Assembly (NCBI RefSeq): GCF_024714495.1
Contig: NZ_JAMZMJ010000006.1
Location: 124,001 to 188,000 of the forward strand
DNA from: Marinoscillum pacificum
Lineage (GTDB): Bacteria; Bacteroidota; Bacteroidia; Cytophagales; Cyclobacteriaceae
Reading direction: 5' to 3'
Length of the DNA stretch: 64,000 nucleotides
The stretch's first letter is position 1. Each line of letters begins with the position of its first letter. Below the pieces are notes generated by a model. That model saw nothing but the letters and a program-made list of their open reading frames with translations. It made no database searches and was not told the origin of the DNA. Positions 25,383-34,537 of the stretch are shown in pieces. Both the position numbers and the translations under genes were made by a program.

Positions 25383-27084
25383 ATGAAAATTCAAGTTGAT
25401 TTTCGAAGTTTGCTCGCAGGGTAGTTTCTTCTTTGAAGTAGATTACAGGCTCTGGAGCAATGTTTTCTCTATAGTTTCCAACATCCCATTTTCCATTTTG
25501 ATTGCTGTCTATAAGGATTCTAACCCAATAATTTGCTGGTGGAAGATTGTTGAATACACAGTGTTTAGTATTGGTTTGACTGGCTACTACTTCCTTCTTG
25601 TTCATTAGTTGAACAATGAAATGTGTAGAATCAGTATTGAGCGTTACTTCTATTAGTCCAAGGCTCTCTTGCTTCAAGAACTTGTAGTTTTGGTTAAGAA
25701 CTGCTGAACTGTCCAGTTCTACTGATTGGAATGATTTAGGAAGTATTTGAACACTGAAGTTCGATTGATTAATTGATGTAAGTCTTTTCTTGAGTTCCAT
25801 CTGTGCTGTATCAATATTGGTCGAGTCAATAACTATAGCATCACTAAGTCTGGTAAGACTGTCTTTGTAATTGTTTAATGTGATATCCAGATCAAAGGAG
25901 ATGTCAAGATTGTGATTGGAGTAAACCACATTTCTTGGTTGATAATCGAGTCTAACTAATGTATCATAAACAACATCGAGGAAGTCAGTATTTAATATCT
26001 CAGTAGGTTTATTAAAGGACAGTTTGTATCTAGATGTACTCGTTACTTGAGAATTCTTAGCGGGTAATAATGACATGGTGAAGGCTTCAGGCTTTCGTGA
26101 AGACTCTCTAAACTGTATGTAGGTAGTGTCCGTAGAGGTGTTACCAAGACTATCCCTAACATAGAGTATACTGAACAAACTATCTGTAAATGATTTGTTG
26201 TCGTAGACTCGTATGGTCTTATTTTCATCTACTAGTTTACTAGCTATATTGAGTGAATCTGTATTTTGAATAGAATACTCTACAAGTGGTTTAGAGTATC
26301 TAATTTCGAAATATCTGCCAGATGGCCTTGCTGAGATATACTCTAATGCTGCAGCGTTTATTTGAATAGCATTCAATGAAAGCGTATCTCCAGACTGAGT
26401 TCGCATGTCAATCGTATCTGATTTAATGGCATAAGATTCTGTAGCTGCGTCAAAAATTAAATTTCTGTTCTCATCTCCAAATGCTAACATTCTGAATTTG
26501 GAAGCTTTGATATTTTGGAGGAAGAATTGACCTTCTTCATTAGTTGTGCTAAAGTAGGTTGGCTTGTTTACTTCAAAGTCTAGTGTATCACTAATGGTGT
26601 ATAGACCTACAGTTATTTTGTCTTTGGGTTCTCCAGTTAAAAGATCAAGTACCTGACCGGATAAGTACAATGAATCAATATAGCTGCCGGTACTAAATGC
26701 GATGATTAGATTTTCAGCTGGTGTCTTTTCTGTAATGTCAGTTATCCCATCAAAGAAGTTAAAAGTGTAGGTAGTACTATCTTCGAACGGTTCTTCGAAT
26801 TGTAGAGTTACAGAGTACTTCTTCTGAATGGTTTTGTATTTGGTTTCAGTAGTAGGAGTAATCACCAAATTCTGTTGAAGCTTATCTGCATTGATAACTT
26901 CATCAAACTCCAAAGTAATAGTTTGTCCTTTAAAGTTTAGCTGTTGGTCAACTGGATTTGATTCTAGCAAGGTAGGAGGGATGGTATCTTTTGGACCTCC
27001 TGTAGGTGTTATTGGATTAGCACAACTTAATGCTATAAGTTCAAAAACTAGAATAATGGTGATTGACTTAAAAAGTAGCTTCAT
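25378..27084 (-). CDS. Ig-like-domain lipoprotein
   Basis: The 568-residue protein has a lipobox A-L-S-C20 followed by A-N-P-I-T-P-T-G-G-P-K-D-T-I-P-P, a very common opening of Bacteroidota envelope lipoproteins. An Ig-like (Big_5-type) domain follows (about 35-135: D-Q-Q-L-N-F-K-G-Q-T-I-T-L-E-F-D-E), with carboxypeptidase-regulatory-like segments after it (Y-L-S-G-Q-V-L-D-L-L-T-G-E near 140). It is the last gene of a probable operon mnmG-methyltransferase-lipoprotein, overlapping the methyltransferase by 4 bases. Its plus strand looks richer in G than in C, unlike most minus-strand genes here. Role unknown. Confidence 0.87.
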   Translation of the reverse strand: MKLLFKSITIILVFELIALSCANPITPTGGPKDTIPPTLLESNPVDQQLNFKGQTITLEFDEVINADKLQQNLVITPTTETKYKTIQKKYSVTLQFEEPFEDSTTYTFNFFDGITDITEKTPAENLIIAFSTGSYIDSLYLSGQVLDLLTGEPKDKITVGLYTISDTLDFEVNKPTYFSTTNEEGQFFLQNIKASKFRMLAFGDENRNLIFDAATESYAIKSDTIDMRTQSGDTLSLNAIQINAAALEYISARPSGRYFEIRYSKPLVEYSIQNTDSLNIASKLVDENKTIRVYDNKSFTDSLFSILYVRDSLGNTSTDTTYIQFRESSRKPEAFTMSLLPAKNSQVTSTSRYKLSFNKPTEILNTDFLDVVYDTLVRLDYQPRNVVYSNHNLDISFDLDITLNNYKDSLTRLSDAIVIDSTNIDTAQMELKKRLTSINQSNFSVQILPKSFQSVELDSSAVLNQNYKFLKQESLGLIEVTLNTDSTHFIVQLMNKKEVVASQTNTKHCVFNNLPPANYWVRILIDSNQNGKWDVGNYRENIAPEPVIYFKEETTLRANFENQLEFSF

Positions 27085-27956
27085 GCTTTTAATACGTAAA
27101 TAAGGCTTGAATATTCTCCTGACTCTTGTGCCTTTTTATTTGATTGGTTTCCGATTTGAATTGCAGATAATAAATTGGATGATCCTGTCTTGTTTTTCTC
27201 ACTGAGCATTGAAACATAGAATGAGTCAAATTTCATAGGATGTACATCTATCAAATTAAGTTTACAGTTTTTTGCCACTGTTTTCAAAGAAGATTTATCG
27301 AAATGATATAGATGCTTAGGTACATCATAAGCTGCCCAATTCTCTTTGTAATGCTGTGCATCAAAGGATAGATGATTTGGTACAGCTACGAAAAGAACAC
27401 CATCTTTCTTTAAGGATTTTCTTAGAGTGTTTAATGTAAGCTTCAATTCATGGACATGTTCTATTACATGCCAGGCAGTAATTACATCGTACTTGTTCTT
27501 TTCTAGATCAGTAAGACTATTGTAAATGTTAGCCTGAGTAAGCTTTCTTGCATTGTCTGCAGTTTCAGGATGCGTTTCTAATCCTTCTACCTCGTAGTTC
27601 TTTGACTTTAGAAAATCTAAGAATACACCAGATCCACACCCAAAGTCTAGAATTGTATGCTGCTTAGAATATTTCTTAATGAGCTTTAGTTTTTGCTTGA
27701 GCGTGATTGAGCGTACAAACTTGTAGACAAGGTTGATTGGATTATTGGCTTTGTTGGTATGCGATATGTAATTACTATCAGCATAGTACTTACCAATGTT
27801 GTTTTGATCTGGTCTAGGATTAGTGATTATTAAACCACATTTGTCACACTTCATCAAAGCAAAACTCTCACCTGATACAGTATGATCCTTGCATATGATG
27901 TGATTAGAAAACTTAGTGTGCTTACAGGACGGGCATTCCTCCAGCTTTTCGTACAT
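27081..27956 (-). CDS. class I SAM-dependent methyltransferase with N-terminal zinc ribbon
   Basis: The 291-residue protein starts with C-P-S-C and C-D-K-C-G, two CxxC pairs making a zinc ribbon (residues 8-45), followed by a Rossmann methyltransferase with I-L-D-F-G-C-G-S-G (about 101-109), V-I-T-A-W-H-V-I-E-H-V (about 163) and L-F-V-A-V-P-N. Such zinc-ribbon fusions methylate sugars, lipids or other small molecules in envelope biosynthesis; the substrate is unknown. It overlaps the next gene by ATGA and follows mnmG by one base, so it is part of the same operon. Confidence 0.9.
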   Translation of the reverse strand: MYEKLEECPSCKHTKFSNHIICKDHTVSGESFALMKCDKCGLIITNPRPDQNNIGKYYADSNYISHTNKANNPINLVYKFVRSITLKQKLKLIKKYSKQHTILDFGCGSGVFLDFLKSKNYEVEGLETHPETADNARKLTQANIYNSLTDLEKNKYDVITAWHVIEHVHELKLTLNTLRKSLKKDGVLFVAVPNHLSFDAQHYKENWAAYDVPKHLYHFDKSSLKTVAKNCKLNLIDVHPMKFDSFYVSMLSEKNKTGSSNLLSAIQIGNQSNKKAQESGEYSSLIYVLKA

Positions 27957-27957
27957 G

Positions 27958-29823
27958 TTATTTATTTAGGTACACCATTAAAATTGAAACGTCTGATGCA
28001 GATACTCCTGATATTCTGGAAGCCTGCCCTAAAGTTGATGGTTTTATTTTTAATAGTTTCTCTCTTGCTTCAGATGATAGTGATGTTATTTGAGAGTAGT
28101 CAAATTCTGGATTGATCTTTTTATTCTCCAGAGCTATCATTTTCTCTGAGTTCTCCTGTTCTCTTGCTATGTATGTTTCGTATTTAATTTGAATCTCTGC
28201 CTGTTCCCTAACTTCAGCACTATAGGACTCCATATAGGATTTCAATTCTGGATCTATATCACAAAGATTTTGCAGGTTGATTTCAGGTCTTTTCAGTACT
28301 TGATACATAGATGATGTATCCTTCACAGGAGCACTATCTATGGATTCAAGCATAGGATTGAAATCTGCAGGCTTGTGTTTCTTTTGTTTGAGATCATTAA
28401 TGAGACGTTTGGTCTCATGCATTTTAGTCATGGTTAGCTCATATCTATGTTCTGTAGCCAAGCCTAACTCATAAGCTTTTGGAGTTAATCTCAAATCCGC
28501 ATTATCCTGTCTGAGGAGTAATCGATACTCAGCTCTAGAAGTGAACATACGATATGGTTCATTGGTACCTTTATTTATTAGGTCATCAATTAATACTCCA
28601 ATGTATGCGTCTGATCTATTAAGTATTAATGGATCTTGCTCATGAACTTTTAGATGCGCATTGATTCCAGCCATCAATCCTTGACAAGCAGCTTCCTCAT
28701 ATCCTGTTGTTCCATTTATTTGACCAGCAAAATATAGGTTGGCTATTAGTTTGGTCTCCAGTGTTTGACTCAATTGTGTAGGAGGGAAGAAGTCGTATTC
28801 AATAGCATAACCTGGTCTGAACATCTTCGCATTCTCAAATCCTGGTATTTTAATGAGTGCTTTATACTGTACATCTTCTGGTAATGAGGTAGAGAATCCG
28901 TTTACATAGACCTCTACAGTATTCCATCCTTCTGGTTCTACGAAAATTTGATGTCTATCACGCTCTGCGAATCTATTGATTTTATCTTCTATAGATGGAC
29001 AATAGCGTGGACCTAGTCCTTTAATTCTACCATTAAACATAGGAGATTTATCAAATCCCGTTTGTAAGACTCCATGAACTTCAGGACTTGTATAGGTAAT
29101 CCAGCAAGATCTTTGTTCTTTCAATGGTTCTGTAGAGTCTAGATAAGAGAACTTCTGTGGATTTTCATCACCCTTTTGTTCTTCCATTTTGGTGTAATCA
29201 AGACTTCTACCATCTATTCTAGGTGGAGTCCCAGTCTTCATTCTACCGCTTTCAAAGCCAAGTTCTATGAGCTGTTCTGTAATTCCAGTGGCTTTACGTT
29301 CTCCAGCTCTTCCACCACCGAACTGTTTTTCACCTATATGAATCAATCCATTTAGGAAGGTTCCATTGGTAAGAACAACTGCTTTACCTTTTATTTCTAT
29401 ACCCAGACTTGTTCTGACACCTATTACTCGTTTGTCTTTGACTACAAGTCCAGTGATCATTTCTTGCCAAAAGTCTACGTTAGGTGTTGCTTCCAGTGCC
29501 AATCTCCATTCTTCCGCAAAGCGTATTCTATCTGATTGCACTCTAGGACTCCACATAGCTGGTCCTTTACTTTGGTTAAGCATACGAAATTGGATCATCG
29601 ACTTATCAGAAATGATTCCCGAGTATCCACCAAGTGCATCTACTTCACGAACTATTTGTCCTTTGGCCACACCTCCCATTGCAGGATTACATGACATTTG
29701 GGCAATAGTGTTCATGTTCATGGTGGCAAGCAATACCTTAGAACCCATATTAGCAGCTGCAGCAGCGGCTTCACAACCGGCATGTCCAGCTCCCACTACA
29801 ATTACATCGTATTCTGGAAACAT
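27958..29823 (-). CDS. mnmG: tRNA uridine-5-carboxymethylaminomethyl modification enzyme, FAD subunit
   Basis: The 621-residue protein begins with the FAD motif G-A-G-H-A-G-C-E-A-A (12-21) and has S-C-N-P-A-M-G-G-V-A-K-G, G-T-P-P-R-I-D and the conserved C-terminal helical region. With MnmE it modifies the wobble uridine of several tRNAs in a folate- and FAD-dependent reaction. Length matches the family. It lies 4.5 kb from the candidate origin, as in many bacteria where gidA/mnmG is near oriC, but no mnmE, rsmG or dnaA is in view. A parS-like site lies 13 bases upstream of its start. Confidence 0.97.
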   Translation of the reverse strand: MFPEYDVIVVGAGHAGCEAAAAAANMGSKVLLATMNMNTIAQMSCNPAMGGVAKGQIVREVDALGGYSGIISDKSMIQFRMLNQSKGPAMWSPRVQSDRIRFAEEWRLALEATPNVDFWQEMITGLVVKDKRVIGVRTSLGIEIKGKAVVLTNGTFLNGLIHIGEKQFGGGRAGERKATGITEQLIELGFESGRMKTGTPPRIDGRSLDYTKMEEQKGDENPQKFSYLDSTEPLKEQRSCWITYTSPEVHGVLQTGFDKSPMFNGRIKGLGPRYCPSIEDKINRFAERDRHQIFVEPEGWNTVEVYVNGFSTSLPEDVQYKALIKIPGFENAKMFRPGYAIEYDFFPPTQLSQTLETKLIANLYFAGQINGTTGYEEAACQGLMAGINAHLKVHEQDPLILNRSDAYIGVLIDDLINKGTNEPYRMFTSRAEYRLLLRQDNADLRLTPKAYELGLATEHRYELTMTKMHETKRLINDLKQKKHKPADFNPMLESIDSAPVKDTSSMYQVLKRPEINLQNLCDIDPELKSYMESYSAEVREQAEIQIKYETYIAREQENSEKMIALENKKINPEFDYSQITSLSSEAREKLLKIKPSTLGQASRISGVSASDVSILMVYLNK

Positions 29824-29835
29824 ATATTTATAAAA

Positions 29836-29851
29836 GGTTTCACGTGAAACA
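29836..29851. other. parS site 1
   Basis: Matches TGTTTCACGTGAAACA at 15 of 16 positions (first base G instead of T), including the complete 14-base palindrome GTTTCACGTGAAAC. parS is the ParB loading site of chromosome segregation and clusters near oriC. It lies between mnmG (start at 29823) and ybeY. Confidence 0.85.
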
Positions 29852-29882
29852 GTTCATCAACCAACACCGAAACACCACAAGG

Positions 29883-29898
29883 TGTTCCACGTGGAACT
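29883..29898. other. parS site 2 (C-G variant)
   Basis: TGTTCCACGTGGAACT fits the degenerate parS consensus TGTTNCACGTGNAACA at 15 of 16 positions (last base). It is 47 bases from site 1 and overlaps the stop codon of ybeY by two bases. Confidence 0.8.
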
Positions 29899-30322
29899 AA
29901 TTTTTTAACAAAGATAAGCAGGCGTCTTCTTTTTGCCTCATTAAGATTTGATCATCCTCTGTCTTGTCTTTGAAGCCTAGTAAGTGCAAAAGACCATGAG
30001 CAAGGACACGATGCAATTCATTATCGAATGAGCTGTCTTGTTGATCTGCATTGTCTTGTACTCTGTCAATGCTAATGAAGATGTCTGATAGGATAGGGGA
30101 ACCTTCTACTGAATTATCAAAGGTGATAATGTCTGTGTAATAATCGTGATCTAAATACTGCTGATTAATGGATAGAAGGTACTCGTCTGAGCAGAATATG
30201 TAGTTGATAGTTTCTATTTCTGCATCGTGTGTAGTGGCTATGTTGACTAACCACTCGGAGATTTGAGATTGATTTGCCAATTCGAAATCAATCTCTTCTG
30301 CAAAGAACTGAATCAATTCCAT
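29897..30322 (-). CDS. ybeY: endoribonuclease YbeY (16S rRNA maturation)
   Basis: The 141-residue protein carries the zinc motif V-L-A-H-G-L-L-H-L-L-G-F near residues 107-118, with two of the usual three metal His. In most YbeY proteins the third His ends H-x(3)-H-x(5)-H; here the position is in K-D-K-T, which I recall as common in Bacteroidota. YbeY takes part in 16S rRNA 3' maturation and quality control of ribosomes. It starts one base before the ATPase gene at 30323 ends, so it is in one operon with that gene and DUF4175, and its 3' end overlaps parS site 2. Confidence 0.93.
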   Translation of the reverse strand: MELIQFFAEEIDFELANQSQISEWLVNIATTHDAEIETINYIFCSDEYLLSINQQYLDHDYYTDIITFDNSVEGSPILSDIFISIDRVQDNADQQDSSFDNELHRVLAHGLLHLLGFKDKTEDDQILMRQKEDACLSLLKN

Positions 30323-30724
30323 TTAGTTCAAGTAAAAAACCATTGATACTGTTCTTCCTTCATCTTCGAAATGTACTTCGTCACAAAGATGTTTCATAAG
30401 GAAAATACCTCTACCACCTGGCTTTTCAATATTCTCTGGGGCTGTAGGATCAGGTAATGTGTTGTAATTGAATCCTGGTCCTTCATCACTTACCACGATT
30501 TTCAAAGTGCTATCATCTACATGTAGTTTCAATGATACACACTTATCAGAAGCTTTTTGATTGCCATGTACAATTGCATTGTTGACTGATTCAGTTACGG
30601 CAATCATAATGTTACCGTAGATGTCATCATTCAAATGAAATCGCTCTTTGGCATTGTCAATGAAACTCTCAACAATCCTTATGTTTTCTGAGAGTGAAGG
30701 GATCTGTATCTGTATGCTGTCCAT
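30323..30724 (-). CDS. GHKL ATPase, anti-sigma-factor (RsbW) type
   Basis: A 133-residue single-domain HATPase with N-box E-S-V-N-N-A-I-V-H-G-N, G1 box D-E-G-P-G-F and G2 box G-G-R-G-I-F-L-M-K. This is the size and order of RsbW/SpoIIAB-like kinases, which bind sigma factors or phosphorylate STAS antagonists. No STAS or sigma gene is adjacent, so the partner is unknown. It overlaps DUF4175 by one base at 30724, so the two are translationally coupled. Confidence 0.92.
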   Translation of the reverse strand: MDSIQIQIPSLSENIRIVESFIDNAKERFHLNDDIYGNIMIAVTESVNNAIVHGNQKASDKCVSLKLHVDDSTLKIVVSDEGPGFNYNTLPDPTAPENIEKPGGRGIFLMKHLCDEVHFEDEGRTVSMVFYLN

Positions 30725-33700
30725 TATTGCTCTTCTCCGCTTAAGCGTCTAAAATAGTCGTTTACTTCTTTTTTATAAAATGGATTTAAATCCAAAGGTA
30801 TAGTTTTTAATAACTCTATCTCCTCTTTTTTTGCTTTCAAGTATTCTTCAATAGCAGGAGGGAGTTTACGTTGTTGAGGCGTTGCGGTTTCACCTTCTCG
30901 TTCAGGAGATTCCTTTTGCTCACGCATTGACTCTTCTGCCTCCAGCATTCTGGTTAGTATCTCTTGCTGTCTATCTATCAACTCCTGTGTCAGACGCTTG
31001 TTCACTAGATCTACTTCATTCTCTTCCATCTGCTTAATGGCTTCTCCAAGTTTATCACCAGCTTCACTTCCATTGCCTCCTTCTTCACCATTTTCACCTT
31101 CTTTTCCAGCTTTCTGACCTGCTAACTGCTGCTGCATGGATTCCATCTGACGTCTGAGTTCTGCTTGCTCTGCGGCCAACTTGGCCAATTGCTCAGATAG
31201 TTCTCTACCAGACTTACCACTGCTCTTAAGCTGTTGGATCTGATCACTCAATTGCTGCTGCATTTGCTGCATGCTTGGAAGTGATTGCTTTTGTCCTTGA
31301 CCTTTCTGAGGATTGCCCATAGCTTCTGACATTGCCATTTGCATTTGTTGCATGACATCATCCAAAAGAAGTGCCAGATTATTCATAGAAGTCATTGCGA
31401 ACTGTTGATGAGAAGCTGCTTTTCCTTTGTTGCGCTCTCTCAGTTCGTTCATTGCTCTGTCGAGTTGGCTGTTGATTTCCCCTACTTCTCTTGTCACAAA
31501 GTTGCTTATCTGAGCTACTCGGCTTGCCAGAGATAATAAACTGTCTTCAATTACCTGCGCATTACTAATTAACTGCAGTTGATCTTGTGATAATTCAATG
31601 AATCTAGGATCGATTTGCTGCACTTCTTTGATTTCATCAATGATGTTTTCCTGTTCGAATGAGAGCTTGATTAGGTTATCTAGTATGTCTCGCAAGTGAT
31701 CGAGGTTTTCTTGCATCATGGTCATTTCCATGCCCATTTGCATTTGTTGCATGCTGCTGGCCATGTTTTTCATTTGTTGACCAGCATTCTTCATTTTCTG
31801 ACCAGCTTTTTGCTTTTGTTGGTTTTGAAGATCTTGTGGAATCTCATTAAGCTTTTCTTCGATCTGCTGCTCCTCTTTTTGGAAATCTTCCATAGGTTGA
31901 GGATTTTTCAGATCTTGATTCAGTTGCTCTAAACTGTCTAATTGCTCTTGAATTTCGTCAAATTCCTTATTGATCTCCTCTTGTTGTTTTTCGGTATCTG
32001 TTTGAGCTGCTTTTTGCTCATCATTCTGCTGTTGCGACTCCTTATTTTCTGCAGATTTGGAAGATTGCCTTTCTTCATCCAAAAGTGCCTCAGCCATGGT
32101 TACGTTTGCCAAATCCTCTTGTTTTTCAGCAAGTTTTTCTAGTTTCTCGGCAGATTGCTCAATACCAGTTTGAAGTTTAAGTCTTTTGAATAGTTCCAAA
32201 GCTCTTTCCAGCTCCTTCTCCATATTCTTCTCATTGTTCTTGATTTTTGACAGTTCTTCAAGAACCTGATCTGTATTATTTTGTTCTTTGAGCAATTTTT
32301 GAAGTTCATCGTAGAGTTTTTTGGTCTCATCATCCAAAACTTCCTCAATTAGCTCCTGAAGTTGCTTGGCCTTCTCCTGAAGTTTTTCACTTTGCTTTCC
32401 AAACTCCTTTTGGCTGTCCAAAAGCTGTTGGTGCTGTTCGGCAAGCTCTTCGATCTCCTTACTTAGCTTTTCTTTGTCTTTGATGATGTCCTCAATCAAT
32501 TTTTTGTCTTGCCAATCCAATTCTCGCTTATTTCTTAGGCGATCTTCCAAATCTTTCAGACGATCGTTGATTTCTTCAGCTTTAGCCTCGGCATCATCTA
32601 GTTTGCTCTCAGATTCATTACTTTTTTCAGAAATCATCGATTCAACTTCCTTATCACTCGGCATTCTAAGGAAAAACTTCTGAGATTGACTCGCTTTATA
32701 TCCGTTAATGCGGTCATTGTCAGTTACCTGGACAAATGCTTCTAAATAGTCTTCACTGGTGAGATTCATTGAATCTAAATCCCATTGAAGGTAGAATTGC
32801 TGGTTGATTTGTGATTTTTCGAATGGAATGGCGATGCGATGGTAGTTTTTATCGTCATTTTTCTTGTAGAGAAGAGACAAACTTGTGAACCCGTAATCAT
32901 CTTCAATATTTCCAGTAAAGAGTAAAGATTTGTAGCTAATCGTATCAGGCAGATAATTTGCATCAATTTCCGGCAATTCGTCCTTGATTACTGAAATGTC
33001 GTAGATGATTCTGCTTTTGTTCGTTGCGTATTCGTTTGCGAGAGCGATTTCATATTCTAGCGAGTTGGTGACTGATCTAGCGAATTCAAAATGATCATTT
33101 TTCAATGACATGCTACTGGAATCACCTCCAACGATGAAAAATCCCTGTTGAGTGTCAGAAGAATTAATGTTCCAGGTGATTTTAGTGCCTTCAGCTACTA
33201 CAAAACTGCCCGTATTCTCACGCATCTCATCAGAAAGACCTGTATATTCTGGATAGTCAATTTTGACACTCATATTTCTGAGCTCCGGTCTGTTGATGAC
33301 CTTAATCTCATATTTTTTAGAATCATAACCAGCTGCTGAGAACTGGATGCTCTTATTGCTGTTTATTGAAGGATAGTTGAATACGTAGTGTCCATTTTTA
33401 CCTTTATTCAGTCTGAATTTTTGGTTATTGTCCAACAAATAGACTTGATCAGGTATGCTCTCACCATTTAACATCACATCTATTTCGTAGCTATCTCCTT
33501 TGAATGCGAATAATTTACTTTCTAATTCAAACGAAAAAGGAGCAGGTTTTTCAAACGGTTTGTTGAACTGCACGATTCTACTGGAGCTTTCACTGAACAA
33601 TCCAGGACTGATGAAGGACACTAGAAAGATCACCACTAGCAGACTCCCTACATATATCAAGTACTTTTTATTGACTTTGAAATCAACGGCTTCTTTAAAA

Positions 33701-34116
33701 TCAAATACTTTAAGTTCACTCTGTTTTTGATCAATGGCTGCAAGAAGAAGTGAAGATTGACTTGTCGAATTCTGACTTAACTGTAAGAGGTTCAGTAGTT
33801 TATCCTGTATATCTGGAAAATGTCTTCCAATAAGTTTAGCTGCTTCCTGATCTGAAATACCACGATTGATTTGAACAATTTTAGAAATTGGTATGAGAAT
33901 TCGGAAGATTACGAAGTAAAGAAGCAATCCGACAAGAATAGCGAAAATCCCTAGTCTCACAGGTTGATCAAACCAAAAATAACCTTCTAACAAACTGAAT
34001 ATCAACCAAATAGCTCCGAAAAGTAGTATAGAAATCAGTGATCCTCTAATGAGTTGGTTCACGTGAAACTTTCTTTTGAACCTGATGATGTTGTCTTTCA
34101 GATTGTTAGTAGTCAT
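30724..34116 (-). CDS. DUF4175 coiled-coil membrane protein
   Basis: The 1,130-residue protein has two N-terminal membrane segments (about 24-45 and 53-78), a third near 150-170, an Ig-like beta region (200-480), then long coiled coils rich in Glu, Lys and Gln (about 500-900) and Gln/Met-rich segments near 925-1010. This layout is the DUF4175 family of Bacteroidota, of unknown function. It is the first gene of a coupled set DUF4175-ATPase-ybeY. A near-parS palindrome lies in its N-terminal coding region. Confidence 0.93.
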   Translation of the reverse strand: MTTNNLKDNIIRFKRKFHVNQLIRGSLISILLFGAIWLIFSLLEGYFWFDQPVRLGIFAILVGLLLYFVIFRILIPISKIVQINRGISDQEAAKLIGRHFPDIQDKLLNLLQLSQNSTSQSSLLLAAIDQKQSELKVFDFKEAVDFKVNKKYLIYVGSLLVVIFLVSFISPGLFSESSSRIVQFNKPFEKPAPFSFELESKLFAFKGDSYEIDVMLNGESIPDQVYLLDNNQKFRLNKGKNGHYVFNYPSINSNKSIQFSAAGYDSKKYEIKVINRPELRNMSVKIDYPEYTGLSDEMRENTGSFVVAEGTKITWNINSSDTQQGFFIVGGDSSSMSLKNDHFEFARSVTNSLEYEIALANEYATNKSRIIYDISVIKDELPEIDANYLPDTISYKSLLFTGNIEDDYGFTSLSLLYKKNDDKNYHRIAIPFEKSQINQQFYLQWDLDSMNLTSEDYLEAFVQVTDNDRINGYKASQSQKFFLRMPSDKEVESMISEKSNESESKLDDAEAKAEEINDRLKDLEDRLRNKRELDWQDKKLIEDIIKDKEKLSKEIEELAEQHQQLLDSQKEFGKQSEKLQEKAKQLQELIEEVLDDETKKLYDELQKLLKEQNNTDQVLEELSKIKNNEKNMEKELERALELFKRLKLQTGIEQSAEKLEKLAEKQEDLANVTMAEALLDEERQSSKSAENKESQQQNDEQKAAQTDTEKQQEEINKEFDEIQEQLDSLEQLNQDLKNPQPMEDFQKEEQQIEEKLNEIPQDLQNQQKQKAGQKMKNAGQQMKNMASSMQQMQMGMEMTMMQENLDHLRDILDNLIKLSFEQENIIDEIKEVQQIDPRFIELSQDQLQLISNAQVIEDSLLSLASRVAQISNFVTREVGEINSQLDRAMNELRERNKGKAASHQQFAMTSMNNLALLLDDVMQQMQMAMSEAMGNPQKGQGQKQSLPSMQQMQQQLSDQIQQLKSSGKSGRELSEQLAKLAAEQAELRRQMESMQQQLAGQKAGKEGENGEEGGNGSEAGDKLGEAIKQMEENEVDLVNKRLTQELIDRQQEILTRMLEAEESMREQKESPEREGETATPQQRKLPPAIEEYLKAKKEEIELLKTIPLDLNPFYKKEVNDYFRRLSGEEQ
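34055..34070. other. parS-like site 3, inside the DUF4175 gene
   Basis: TGGTTCACGTGAAACT matches parS at 14 of 16, with the TTCACGTGAA core intact. Coding position near the N-terminus of DUF4175. Confidence 0.5.
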
Positions 34117-34149
34117 ACTTTAAATACGAATTCTAGGTCTTTTGGATTG

Positions 34150-34509
34150 TTAAATGATTCCTATCTCTTTCTCAAAATACTCAAGTATGTGCATTTTAAG
34201 TAATTTCTCTTGCTCCAATAAATCAAAATGTGGAAGAGGCTTGACCAATTTCCAGTGCGGCCAGCCGTTTTCATCAAGTCCATCAAGTTCATAATATCCG
34301 GAGTAGGACAAAACTTTACAGATTGCGATGTGCATCAGGTCCTGTTTCTCCTCTTTCTCGAAATTTTTGGCTCCTAAACCCAGTTCCTGAACGCCTATAA
34401 GGAAGATAACCGCATTCAAGTCCTTGGGCTTTTTGCCTACGCGATTCTCAAGGCCTTTAATTAGGCTATTCCAGTCCCTTTCTAACGTTAAATCTTTCTG
34501 ATATACCAT
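34150..34509 (-). CDS. conserved hypothetical protein
   Basis: A 119-residue soluble, helical protein with E-R-D-W-N-S-L, G-V-Q-E-L-G-L-G-A-K-N-F near residue 41 and G-Y-Y-E-L-D-G-L-D-E-N-G-W-P-H-W near 72. The motif W-P-H-W is well marked. I do not know a function. A TATTTTTG -7-like box (34516-34523, minus) ends only 7 bases before its ATG, so its transcript may have almost no leader. It is divergent from comF across 28 bases. Confidence 0.78.
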   Translation of the reverse strand: MVYQKDLTLERDWNSLIKGLENRVGKKPKDLNAVIFLIGVQELGLGAKNFEKEEKQDLMHIAICKVLSYSGYYELDGLDENGWPHWKLVKPLPHFDLLEQEKLLKMHILEYFEKEIGII

Positions 34510-34537
34510 TAATTACAAAAATAATTATATTGGTTGT

